Source: Marinigracilibium pacificum
GTDB lineage: Bacteria; Bacteroidota; Bacteroidia; Cytophagales; Cyclobacteriaceae
Direction: 5' to 3'
DNA: 64,000 bases
NCBI RefSeq assembly: GCF_012926615.1
Contig: NZ_JABBNU010000001.1
Coordinates: 248,001-312,000 of the forward strand
Shown: positions 8,298 through 16,022 of the stretch, piece after piece
Layout: each line of letters begins with the position of its first letter
Position numbering within the stretch: position 1 is the first letter of the stretch
Translations under genes and position numbers: made by a program
Notes under the pieces: model-generated
What the model was told of the DNA's origin: nothing
Database searches by the model: none
The model's input: the letters and a program-made list of their open reading frames with translations, nothing else

Positions 8298-9963
8298 GTA
8301 CTTTTTCGTTCTTATTGCCTTAACTATTTTTGCACTATCAGGTCCCTCATGTGCTAATCAGGTGCCACCAACAGGAGGACCAAAGGATACCATACCACCG
8401 GAATTACTAGCTGTTATTCCAATGGATCAATCCATTAATGTGAAACCCTCTAAAATTGTACTAACATTTGATGAAGATATCAAGGCAAATAAAATAAAAG
8501 AGCAACTTATAATAAGTCCGCGACTTAACGATTATACATATAGTGTAAAAAGAAATGAACTAACAATCACATTCAATACTGAATTAGATACGAACACAAC
8601 ATATACATTCAACTTCAGAGAATCGATTGGAGATATTACTGAAGATAATAGTCCAAAAAATCTTTACATCGCATTTAGTACCGGAAACTATATTGACTCA
8701 TTATCAATAGGAGGTAACATTAAAGAATTATATACCGGAATGCCTGCTAAAGAAACAACTGTTGGTTTATATATACCTAATGATACAGCAGACTTCAGAA
8801 AAGTAAAACCAAGATATGTTATTGAAACTACAGATTCAGGTAATTATAAATTCAATAATATTAAAAATGGAACCTACCTGATAAGAGCAATCAAGGATGA
8901 TAATAAAAATCTATTACTTGAATCGAATTCAGAATCATTCGGATTCATATCGGACACTATAAATCTAAATACTTCATTGATAAATATGGATATGAGCCTG
9001 ATTAAAATTAATATTCAGGATATTAAATTAAATAATACTAGACCAGACGGATCCAATTTCACAGTGAATTATAATAAGGGTATAAATGTCACGAAAGTAG
9101 AATCATTAAATAATAAAGAAATCCCTGCATACATTTTAAGTGAAGATAGGAAGAAGATAATCTTTTATCCGGATACAACTTTGCTTGACAGTATTCATAC
9201 TTTAATTACAGTATCTGATTCAATTAATAATTTATCAACTGATACATTTTATATAAAATACAGAGAATCCAAAAGATCAAAAGAAAAATTTGAGATTAAA
9301 AACAATTCTAATAGAAAATATATTTTGAATAAAACCTTGTATTCAGAAATAAAATCTAATAAACCTATAAATGAAATAAATTCAGATAAATTAATTCTCT
9401 TATTAGATACGGTTGAGGTCGATAAATCGAATTATCAAATGAACCAATCAATTATTAATGATTATAAAACTCTCGTATCGACTACTATAATTTTAAACGA
9501 TACTTCATTTATTAATAAAATAATTGAGAACGATTCTTTAAATAAAATAAATCCAAATAAGTTGGTACTTAAATATGAAAAAGGCTCTTTAATATCTGTT
9601 AGATCAGATTCTTCTGAAGCTATAGAAATTAGCTACACATTTCCTAACAGGGATAAATTTGCAACACTATCTGGCAAGATCCTAAATCTAAACTCAGGCG
9701 CCTTTATTCAACTAATGAGTAACAATAAAGTAGCTTATGAAAAATACATTAATACTAACAATCCTGAATATCGGTTTGATTATGTAGAGCCAGGAAATTA
9801 CACAACCAGATTAATTATAGACTCCAATAATAACAGATCACATGATCTGGGTAATATATTTAAAGGTGAACAACCTGAACCAATAATCAATAACATCAAA
9901 GAATATAATTTGAGAGAAAAATGGGAATACGCAGGAGAGGATATAGACCTGAATAACCTGTGA
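8287..9963 (+). CDS. Ig-like domain lipoprotein (Big_5/SbsA-type)
   Basis: I place the start at the ATG at 8287, giving 558 residues, because it begins a lipoprotein signal peptide (MKIKYFFVLI...) with lipobox SGPSC near residue 23. An upstream in-frame ATG at 8218 lies deep in the methyltransferase and would bury the signal. After the cysteine comes QVPPTGGPKD-TIPP, the opening of a common Bacteroidota lipoprotein family with a bacterial Ig-like domain (about residues 35-130) and then beta-rich repeats. It is probably an outer-membrane or periplasmic lipoprotein of unknown role. Its stop codon overlaps the first DnaA box of the origin region. Confidence 0.82.
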   Translation: MKIKYFFVLIALTIFALSGPSCANQVPPTGGPKDTIPPELLAVIPMDQSINVKPSKIVLTFDEDIKANKIKEQLIISPRLNDYTYSVKRNELTITFNTELDTNTTYTFNFRESIGDITEDNSPKNLYIAFSTGNYIDSLSIGGNIKELYTGMPAKETTVGLYIPNDTADFRKVKPRYVIETTDSGNYKFNNIKNGTYLIRAIKDDNKNLLLESNSESFGFISDTINLNTSLINMDMSLIKINIQDIKLNNTRPDGSNFTVNYNKGINVTKVESLNNKEIPAYILSEDRKKIIFYPDTTLLDSIHTLITVSDSINNLSTDTFYIKYRESKRSKEKFEIKNNSNRKYILNKTLYSEIKSNKPINEINSDKLILLLDTVEVDKSNYQMNQSIINDYKTLVSTTIILNDTSFINKIIENDSLNKINPNKLVLKYEKGSLISVRSDSSEAIEISYTFPNRDKFATLSGKILNLNSGAFIQLMSNNKVAYEKYINTNNPEYRFDYVEPGNYTTRLIIDSNNNRSHDLGNIFKGEQPEPIINNIKEYNLREKWEYAGEDIDLNNL

Positions 9964-10503
9964 ATAACTAAGTGGAAAAATGTGGATAAAGGTTAATAAC
10001 TCTCGACTTTTACCAACATCAACATATTACTTAGAGTTATCCCAATAATTGACTTATTAATCCACAGAGAAATGTTTGAAAGAGTTATATACAAAATCAG
10101 ACAATCTCTTATCCACAGGCGTGGATAACTTAAGTCAATAATTTGATTAACCTCTTTAAATGAATAAATCAAATAAATATTTACAGTGGATAAGTATGTA
10201 GAAAAAAAATAAGTAAATTAATAGAAGGTGGTTATCCACAAATCCACAACATAATAATTTTTAATAGTTCTTTTTTAAATAAATATATTAAAATATATAA
10301 GCTCGTTGATTTTGTGAATAAGTCTATTGAAACCATATTTCTGTCATTCCTATTTTTATTTTTTATACAGATAATAATAATAGGACAGGACCGCGACCGG
10401 ATTGCGCTGGCGGATTCTTATTATAAAGAAGGATCTGTGGATAAAGCTTTGGCTTTGTATAGAGATCTTGCGGGTTCGCGATTAAATTCTTCACTTATCC
10501 ACA
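9959..10503. other. Predicted chromosomal replication origin (oriC), DnaA-box cluster
   Basis: Exact TTATCCACA boxes lie at 10109-10117, 10232-10240 and 10495-10503 (plus) and at 9981-9989 and 10436-10444 (minus). TTATTCACA boxes lie on the minus strand at 9959-9967 and 10313-10321. One-mismatch boxes are at 10058-10066, 10120-10128 and 10185-10193. Boxes at 10109 and 10120 form an inverted repeat around AGGC. Seven consensus boxes in 545 bases is far above chance for a 9-mer. The 350-base gap between the lipoprotein and TPR genes holds no convincing ORF. Origin function is inferred; dnaA is not nearby, which is common in Bacteroidota. parS sites 4.5 kb away support the call. Confidence 0.88.
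10249..10300. other. Candidate DNA unwinding element in oriC
   Basis: This 52-base stretch contains only about three G or C bases, made of TTTTTTAAAT and ATATATTAAA-like runs. It directly follows the exact DnaA box at 10232-10240. AT-rich DNA flanked by DnaA boxes is the usual place of strand opening. Confidence 0.55.
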
Positions 10504-12170
10504 AAAACTATTTTGATATTTTATTAAATAAGGCTTTATATGATGAGGCACAATCTCATCTCGATAAGATTATTAAAAGCAATACTGAAAATCTCTTTTA
10601 TCAAATTGATCAGGGCATCCTTTATAAATATATGAATAAGGATAAAAAGCTAGAGGATCACATGGATCATCTGGTAAACAGAATTGCATATAATCCATCC
10701 CAGGTTCAGATGGCTGCACATTATATGGTTAGAAATGATCTTTCAGATTTTGCTGTTAAGTCGTATTTGAAGACAAGAGAAATTACCGGCAAGCCTGATA
10801 TGTATGCGATTGATCTTGCAAATATTTACAGGATATTAAATCGCAAGGATGAAATGGTAAACGAGTTTCTACTCTTTGCTGAGCAAAACCCACAAAACCT
10901 TTCTTATATAAAAAGAGTATTTCAGGTTTATCTTACCGAAGATGATTACCCTAGTCTGAAACAATTATTAATTGACAGGATTCAAAAAGATCCTAACAAT
11001 TATTTATACAATGATCTATTGGTATGGGTTCATATTCAAATGAATGATTTTTTCGGTGCATTTATTCAGGCAAGGGCATTTGATAAGAGAAGAGGAGCAA
11101 AAGGACAGATAGTTTTAAATCTCGGAAATACCGCCAGAGCAAATAAGGCCTACGACATAGCTGAGAAGAGCTATCAGTATGTAATGGATCAATACCCTAA
11201 GAAAGATCATTCGAACTACGTGATAGCCAAGAAAAGCCTAATAGAGGTAAAGCAAGAGATAGTCATAAACACCTATCCGATAGACAGTGTCAGAATAAAG
11301 GAATTGATTATTGCCTATTCAGAATTAAAAGATGAGATAGGAATAAATAATTATGTTCTTGAAGGATTAAAAAATAAGGCTTATTTACAGGCATTTTATT
11401 TGGGCGAAATAGATAGTGCTATTGAAACATTAAAATTCATAATTGATTATCCAGGAGTAAATAATGAATTACGCGACGAAGCTAAACTAGATTTAGGAGA
11501 TATATATTTGCTGAAAAAAGAACCTTGGGAATCGACTCTTTTATATGGTCAAGTAGATAAGTCGAATAAAGAATCAGACATTGGTTTCAGCGCAAAACTC
11601 AGAAATGCAAAATTATGGTATTATAGCGGTGACTTTAATCTGGCTAAATCACAATTGGATGTTTTGAAGGAAGCTACTTCCAGAATTATTTCTAATGATG
11701 CGATGGAATTAAGTTTATTGATTCAGGATAATTTGGTTTTTGATTCCACTTCGGTTGCGCTTATTAAATTTGCTAAAGCTGACTTATTTATTTTTCGGGG
11801 TCAGCTTGATAGTGCCGAATCAATTTATAAAGATATAATCAACAAATATCCTGAAGATCCAATCATTGATGAGTCACACTTCCAACTTGGAAAAGTTTAT
11901 AAAATGAGTAATCGATATGAACTTGCAATGGAGCAATTTGATATTATCATAAATGATTATTCATATGATATAAAAGGAGATAATGCTTTATATGAGAAGG
12001 GAATATTGCTTGAAGAAGAATTGAAAAAACCTGATGAAGCTATTGAAATATACCTTGAATTCTTGAAGAAATATCCGGCGAGTGTTTATTCAACTGATGT
12101 TCGTAGAAGATTAAGAAATTTAAGGAAGGAAGACCAGGGTCTTAACCTGGGATTAAATGAAAATTTATAA
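10314..12170 (+). CDS. Secreted tetratricopeptide-repeat protein
   Basis: The 618-residue protein starts with GTG at 10314; no ATG is available upstream in frame. It opens with a hydrophobic signal peptide (about residues 5-23) ending near IIIGQD. The rest is helical with TPR-like units, clearest in the C-terminal half (for example ADLFIFRGQLDSAESIYKDI and the following NKYPEDPIIDESHFQLGKVY). Such proteins are periplasmic scaffolds, and the partner is unknown. Two exact DnaA boxes lie in its first 65 codons and a third overlaps the GTG, so its 5' end is part of the origin region and its expression may respond to DnaA binding. It ends at a shared terminator with rho. Confidence 0.85.
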   Translation: MNKSIETIFLSFLFLFFIQIIIIGQDRDRIALADSYYKEGSVDKALALYRDLAGSRLNSSLIHKNYFDILLNKALYDEAQSHLDKIIKSNTENLFYQIDQGILYKYMNKDKKLEDHMDHLVNRIAYNPSQVQMAAHYMVRNDLSDFAVKSYLKTREITGKPDMYAIDLANIYRILNRKDEMVNEFLLFAEQNPQNLSYIKRVFQVYLTEDDYPSLKQLLIDRIQKDPNNYLYNDLLVWVHIQMNDFFGAFIQARAFDKRRGAKGQIVLNLGNTARANKAYDIAEKSYQYVMDQYPKKDHSNYVIAKKSLIEVKQEIVINTYPIDSVRIKELIIAYSELKDEIGINNYVLEGLKNKAYLQAFYLGEIDSAIETLKFIIDYPGVNNELRDEAKLDLGDIYLLKKEPWESTLLYGQVDKSNKESDIGFSAKLRNAKLWYYSGDFNLAKSQLDVLKEATSRIISNDAMELSLLIQDNLVFDSTSVALIKFAKADLFIFRGQLDSAESIYKDIINKYPEDPIIDESHFQLGKVYKMSNRYELAMEQFDIIINDYSYDIKGDNALYEKGILLEEELKKPDEAIEIYLEFLKKYPASVYSTDVRRRLRNLRKEDQGLNLGLNENL

Positions 12171-12173
12171 AAA

Positions 12174-12194
12174 AAGGCCGGAATTTCCGGCCTT
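12174..12194. terminator. Bidirectional terminator between the TPR gene and rho
   Basis: AAGGCCGGAA pairs with TTCCGGCCTT around a single T. The hairpin is flanked by an A-run on the left and a T-rich stretch on the right, so it can end transcripts from both convergent genes. Confidence 0.9.
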
Positions 12195-12218
12195 CTTATT
12201 TTATAATAATATTTCTTA

Positions 12219-13865
12219 TTATCCATTCATCGATAACAAAAATTCTTCATTACTGATTGTACCTCTCATTTTACTTAATAAGAAATCAATAGCCTCGTTA
12301 GAATTCATGTCAGCCATGTACTTACGCAATATCCAGATTCTTTGTAGTTCTTCTTTATCAATAAGCAGATCTTCTTTTCTAGTTCCGGAAGCCATAACAT
12401 CAACGGCAGGGTAAACACGCTTGTTAGAAAGTTTTCTATCAAGTTGAAGTTCCATGTTACCAGTACCTTTGAATTCTTCAAAGATAACTTCATCCATTTT
12501 AGATCCTGTATCGATTAGAGCTGTTGCAATAATTGTTAATGAACCACCATTTTCAACATTACGTGCAGCACCAAAGAATCTCTTCGGTTTGTGAAGTGCA
12601 TTTGCATCAACACCACCAGAAAGAATTTTTCCTGAACTAGGAACAACAGTGTTGTAAGCACGAGCAAGTCTGGTGATTGAGTCTAGAAGAATAACTACAT
12701 CGTGACCTGATTCAACAAGACGTTTAGCTTTTTCAAGAACCATACTTGAAACCTTTACATGTCTTTCAGCTTGTTCGTCAAATGTTGAAGAAATTACTTC
12801 ACCATTTACACTTCTTGCCATGTCTGTTACTTCTTCAGGACGTTCATCGATAAGAAGAATCATTAAGTAACACTCAGGGTGGTTTTCTGCTATAGCATTT
12901 GCTATTTGTTTTAGTAGAACCGTTTTACCAGTTTTTGGTTGTGCAACGATCATACCCCTTTGACCTTTACCTATAGGTGCAAACATATCCAGGATACGAA
13001 CACTATAATTATCAGGTCTTGTACTAAGTCTTAGTCTCTCCTCAGGGAATAAAGGAGTTAAATATTCAAATGGGATTCTGTCTCTGATTTCTTCAGTAGT
13101 TTTACCGTTAACGGTTTCTACTCTAAGAAGGGCAAAGTATTTTTCACCTTCTTTTGGTGGTCTGATTTGACCTCTGACAGTATCACCAGTTTTTAATCCA
13201 AATAATTTTATTTGCGAAGGAGATACATAAATATCATCCGGGCTGGCTAAATAATTATAATCCGAAGATCTTAAAAAACCATAACCATCTTGCATGATTT
13301 CTAAAACACCTTCATTAATAATCACTCCTTCAAATTCTTTTACATTAAATGCATCAGAATCGTTTGATTGATTTGATCTTCTTGCCGGGCCTTTTTGGTT
13401 TTTATTTTGAAGGTCTTTATTGTAAGAAGGTCTTGAATCAGGTGATCTTCTTGGTGCATGTTCAGATGATCTTTTATTATCACCTTCAATTTTAGAAGTT
13501 GGTTCTTCAACTTTAGTTTCTTTTTCTCTTTCTCTACCAACAACCTCTTCTTCAGAATTATCATCAGAACTTTGTCCTTTTTTAGTAGTGGCTACCGGTT
13601 GTGGGGCAACATTAGCTCTTTTGATTCTTGTTCTTGGGCGGCGGGCAGATTCTTTGTCCTGAATATCAGCTTTTGGAGCTTTCTCTGATTCAGGCTTGTC
13701 TTTTTTAGAAGCTTTAGACGGGTTAACAGCTTGCTCATCCAGAATGGCGTAGATAAGATCTTTTTTGTTCAGTTTTTTGAAACCCTTAATCTCAAGTTCC
13801 TCTGCAATTTCCTTCAGTTCCGATAGGAGTTTCAATTGCAATTCTTCAATATTGTACATATGCAT
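12219..13865 (-). CDS. rho: Transcription termination factor Rho
   Basis: Rho is a hexameric RNA-dependent ATPase that releases RNA polymerase. This 548-residue copy has the N-terminal Rho_N helix bundle (about 1-45), a charged low-complexity insertion (about 47-180, rich in K, E, S, R), the S1-like RNA-binding domain (about 186-236) and the ATPase domain with Walker A A308-QPKTGKT-315. The insertion explains the length against about 420 residues in E. coli and is typical of Bacteroidota Rho. Two possible starts, M1 and M3, are six bases apart. It converges with the TPR gene and is divergent from serS across 233 bases that hold no recognisable gene. Confidence 0.97.
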   Translation of the reverse strand: MHMYNIEELQLKLLSELKEIAEELEIKGFKKLNKKDLIYAILDEQAVNPSKASKKDKPESEKAPKADIQDKESARRPRTRIKRANVAPQPVATTKKGQSSDDNSEEEVVGREREKETKVEEPTSKIEGDNKRSSEHAPRRSPDSRPSYNKDLQNKNQKGPARRSNQSNDSDAFNVKEFEGVIINEGVLEIMQDGYGFLRSSDYNYLASPDDIYVSPSQIKLFGLKTGDTVRGQIRPPKEGEKYFALLRVETVNGKTTEEIRDRIPFEYLTPLFPEERLRLSTRPDNYSVRILDMFAPIGKGQRGMIVAQPKTGKTVLLKQIANAIAENHPECYLMILLIDERPEEVTDMARSVNGEVISSTFDEQAERHVKVSSMVLEKAKRLVESGHDVVILLDSITRLARAYNTVVPSSGKILSGGVDANALHKPKRFFGAARNVENGGSLTIIATALIDTGSKMDEVIFEEFKGTGNMELQLDRKLSNKRVYPAVDVMASGTRKEDLLIDKEELQRIWILRKYMADMNSNEAIDFLLSKMRGTISNEEFLLSMNG

Positions 13866-14064
13866 TAATAAAACAGGAGTGTTTAAGCTGATTATCTTTA
13901 AATAATCAATAGATAATTTTGATTTATTTGAAATTTAGATGTGGAAATGGGTGTGTGAACTAACCCATGCAATGCAATATTATACCAACCTAATGGTATT
14001 CACAAATAATTTATACTTTAATTTAATAAAATTAGATCTGTTTTCCTACATCTGAAAAATGGTT

Positions 14065-14072
14065 TAATTTTG
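14065..14072 (+). promoter_or_regulatory. TAnnTTTG -7 promoter element of serS
   Basis: TAATTTTG followed by C lies 26 bases upstream of the serS ATG and matches the Bacteroidota -7 element. It lies in the 233-base rho-serS divergent region, where no rho promoter could be recognised with confidence. Confidence 0.5.
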
Positions 14073-14098
14073 CATTCGGATTTTAATTTAGATATAAG

Positions 14099-15370
14099 AT
14101 GTTAGAAATACAACGGGTACAGCAGCATAAATCTGCGGCAATCAAGAATCTTCAAAAAAGAGGCTTACAAAATGCTGAAGAACTACTGGATAACGTTATT
14201 GCTCTCGACCAGAAGAGAAAGAACACTCAAACTTTGCTAGATAGTGTTCTTAACGAATCAAAAACTCTTGCTAAGGATATAGGCAGGTTAATGAAAGAAG
14301 GGAAAAAGGACGAAGCAAATTCCATTAAGGAAAAGACATCTGCATTAAAAGAGGAAAGTAAAAAACTTGCTGATGAATTAAAGTCTGCTGAAAATGAATT
14401 AATTCAGTCTTTATATAATATTCCAAATATACCACATGAAAGTGTTCCTGCTGGAAATACTGATGAGGATAATGTAGAAATAAGAAGCTGGGGCACAATA
14501 CCAGAATTACCAGAAGTCAATAAACCTCACTGGGACCTGATTAAAGAACTTGATATTATAGATTTTGATCTTGGAGTTAAAATTACCGGGGCTGGATTTC
14601 CTGTTTATAAAGGAAAAGGATCTAGATTGGTTAGGGCATTAGTGAACTTTTTTCTTGATGAAGCCAGCGATGCCGGATACATGGAAGTGCAACCGCCATT
14701 AGTTATTAATGAAGCTAGTGGTTATGGAACCGGACAATTACCTGATAAGGAAGGTCAGATGTATCATATTACTGAAGATGATCTTTACCTAATTCCAACT
14801 GCAGAAGTTCCTATTACGAATTTATATCGTGACGTTATTGTTAAAGCAGATGATTTACCTGTAAAAAATGTTGGTTATACTCCTTGTTTCAGACGTGAGG
14901 CTGGTTCATGGGGAGCGCATGTACGCGGGTTAAACAGACTTCATCAATTTGATAAGGTAGAAATAGTTCAAATCACCAAGCCGGAAGACTCATATAATAC
15001 TCTTGAAATTATGTGTGAATATGTTGAAGGTCTTTTGAAAAAGCTGGAATTGCCATATCGAGTTCTTAGACTTTGTGGGGGTGACCTTGGTTTTACATCT
15101 GCTCTAACATATGACATGGAAGTTTATAGTGCTGCACAAAAGAGATGGCTGGAAGTTAGTTCTGTAAGTAACTTTGAAACTTACCAGGCGAATCGTTTGA
15201 AATTGAGATATAAAAATGAAGATAATAAAACTCAATTATTACATACTTTGAACGGTAGTGCTTTAGCTTTACCTAGAATTTTGGCAGCAATTATAGAAAA
15301 TAATCAAGATGAGAATGGCATAAAAATACCCGATGTCCTTCAGAAGTACACCGGGTTTGATAGAATTTAA
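14099..15370 (+). CDS. serS: Seryl-tRNA synthetase
   Basis: This class II aminoacyl-tRNA synthetase charges tRNA-Ser. The 423 residues include the N-terminal tRNA-binding coiled coil (about 25-105). The catalytic domain carries the TAEVPITN segment, the motif 2 loop FRREAGSWG and the C-terminal motif 3 region LNGSALALPRILAAIIE. The ATG at 14099 gives the normal family N-terminus MLEIQRV. It is transcribed alone from the divergent rho-serS region and followed 26 bases after its stop by a hairpin that lies inside the opposing gene. Confidence 0.97.
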   Translation: MLEIQRVQQHKSAAIKNLQKRGLQNAEELLDNVIALDQKRKNTQTLLDSVLNESKTLAKDIGRLMKEGKKDEANSIKEKTSALKEESKKLADELKSAENELIQSLYNIPNIPHESVPAGNTDEDNVEIRSWGTIPELPEVNKPHWDLIKELDIIDFDLGVKITGAGFPVYKGKGSRLVRALVNFFLDEASDAGYMEVQPPLVINEASGYGTGQLPDKEGQMYHITEDDLYLIPTAEVPITNLYRDVIVKADDLPVKNVGYTPCFRREAGSWGAHVRGLNRLHQFDKVEIVQITKPEDSYNTLEIMCEYVEGLLKKLELPYRVLRLCGGDLGFTSALTYDMEVYSAAQKRWLEVSSVSNFETYQANRLKLRYKNEDNKTQLLHTLNGSALALPRILAAIIENNQDENGIKIPDVLQKYTGFDRI

Positions 15371-15380
15371 GAATTTAATA

Positions 15381-15890
15381 TTATTTCAAAGAAGACAACG
15401 AGCTAATCAGGTTTTTAACCTGATTTTTGCTCGTTTTGTATGTTCTGTACAAATATCTTTGAGTTCTTTTAAATTTAATCGCATTGATTATCGATCTGAA
15501 CAGACTCTCAGAAGAGATATTATTTTCGAGTAGATAATCCTGAATATTCAAAGAATAAAATTCTTTGTAGTTATCATGTTTAATTAATGTAACTGCAATA
15601 TCCTCAGTATCTTTGTTTTTACGTAAATCTTCGAGCATTTGCTCAATCTCCATTTTATCCAGATTTTCATCATCGATAACAATACACTTTGGTTTTGACG
15701 TAAGTGCCTTCTGTAAAGATTCTTTTAGGTCGAAAGCTGTATCAAAATTAAAAGTAATCGTTCGCATCTTTCTTAAGAACTGTATCAAGCTGCTTAAATA
15801 ACCAGGGTTATTTCCTACAAACAGTACACTTAAGTCTTGTCCTCCTAATAGAGATTTGTAATCAGTTAAAAGTAAGGTTTTGGTTTTCAT
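15381..15890 (-). CDS. Degenerate response-regulator receiver-like protein
   Basis: The 169 residues show the alternating beta/alpha pattern of a CheY-like receiver from about residue 20 to 140. A strand CIVIDDENL (69-77) places D73 or D74 at the phospho-acceptor site. However, the acidic pair expected after strand 1 is replaced by GNN (26-28), and the conserved lysine-proline near the last strand is replaced by ENN in DYLLENN. I therefore read it as a pseudo-receiver with doubtful phosphorylation; no output domain follows. It has a basic C-terminal tail. No kinase is adjacent. The last codons overlap the serS terminator. Confidence 0.6.
   Translation of the reverse strand: MKTKTLLLTDYKSLLGGQDLSVLFVGNNPGYLSSLIQFLRKMRTITFNFDTAFDLKESLQKALTSKPKCIVIDDENLDKMEIEQMLEDLRKNKDTEDIAVTLIKHDNYKEFYSLNIQDYLLENNISSESLFRSIINAIKFKRTQRYLYRTYKTSKNQVKNLISSLSSLK
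15397..15435 (+). terminator. serS terminator embedded in the opposing gene
   Basis: An outer stem AACGAGC/GCTCGTT (15397-15403 with 15429-15435) encloses an inner stem AATCAGGTT/AACCTGATT (15405-15413 with 15417-15425), followed by a short T-run. It lies within the C-terminal coding part of the receiver-like gene on the other strand. Confidence 0.75.
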
Positions 15891-16022
15891 TGTTTTATCA
15901 TTTGTAATAATCAGAACGAATGACAGGTATTGATTGTTTATCTTAAATTTTCATTTTCGATGAATGAAAACATACCCTCTTTAAATATAATTATTTCGAT
16001 AATTAATTTTAATTTTTCTCGA
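15891..16022. other. Intergenic region upstream of the receiver-like gene
   Basis: This AT-rich 132-base gap separates two minus-strand genes. It holds a weak hairpin (TTTTCATT at 15948-15955 with AATGAAAA at 15963-15970) that could end transcription of the metalloprotease gene. No promoter could be assigned. Confidence 0.3.

Noticed and set aside
12157-12414. Plus-strand open frame of 85 codons over the rho 3' end
   Set aside because: It is antisense to rho and crosses the terminator; composition fits a shadow frame.
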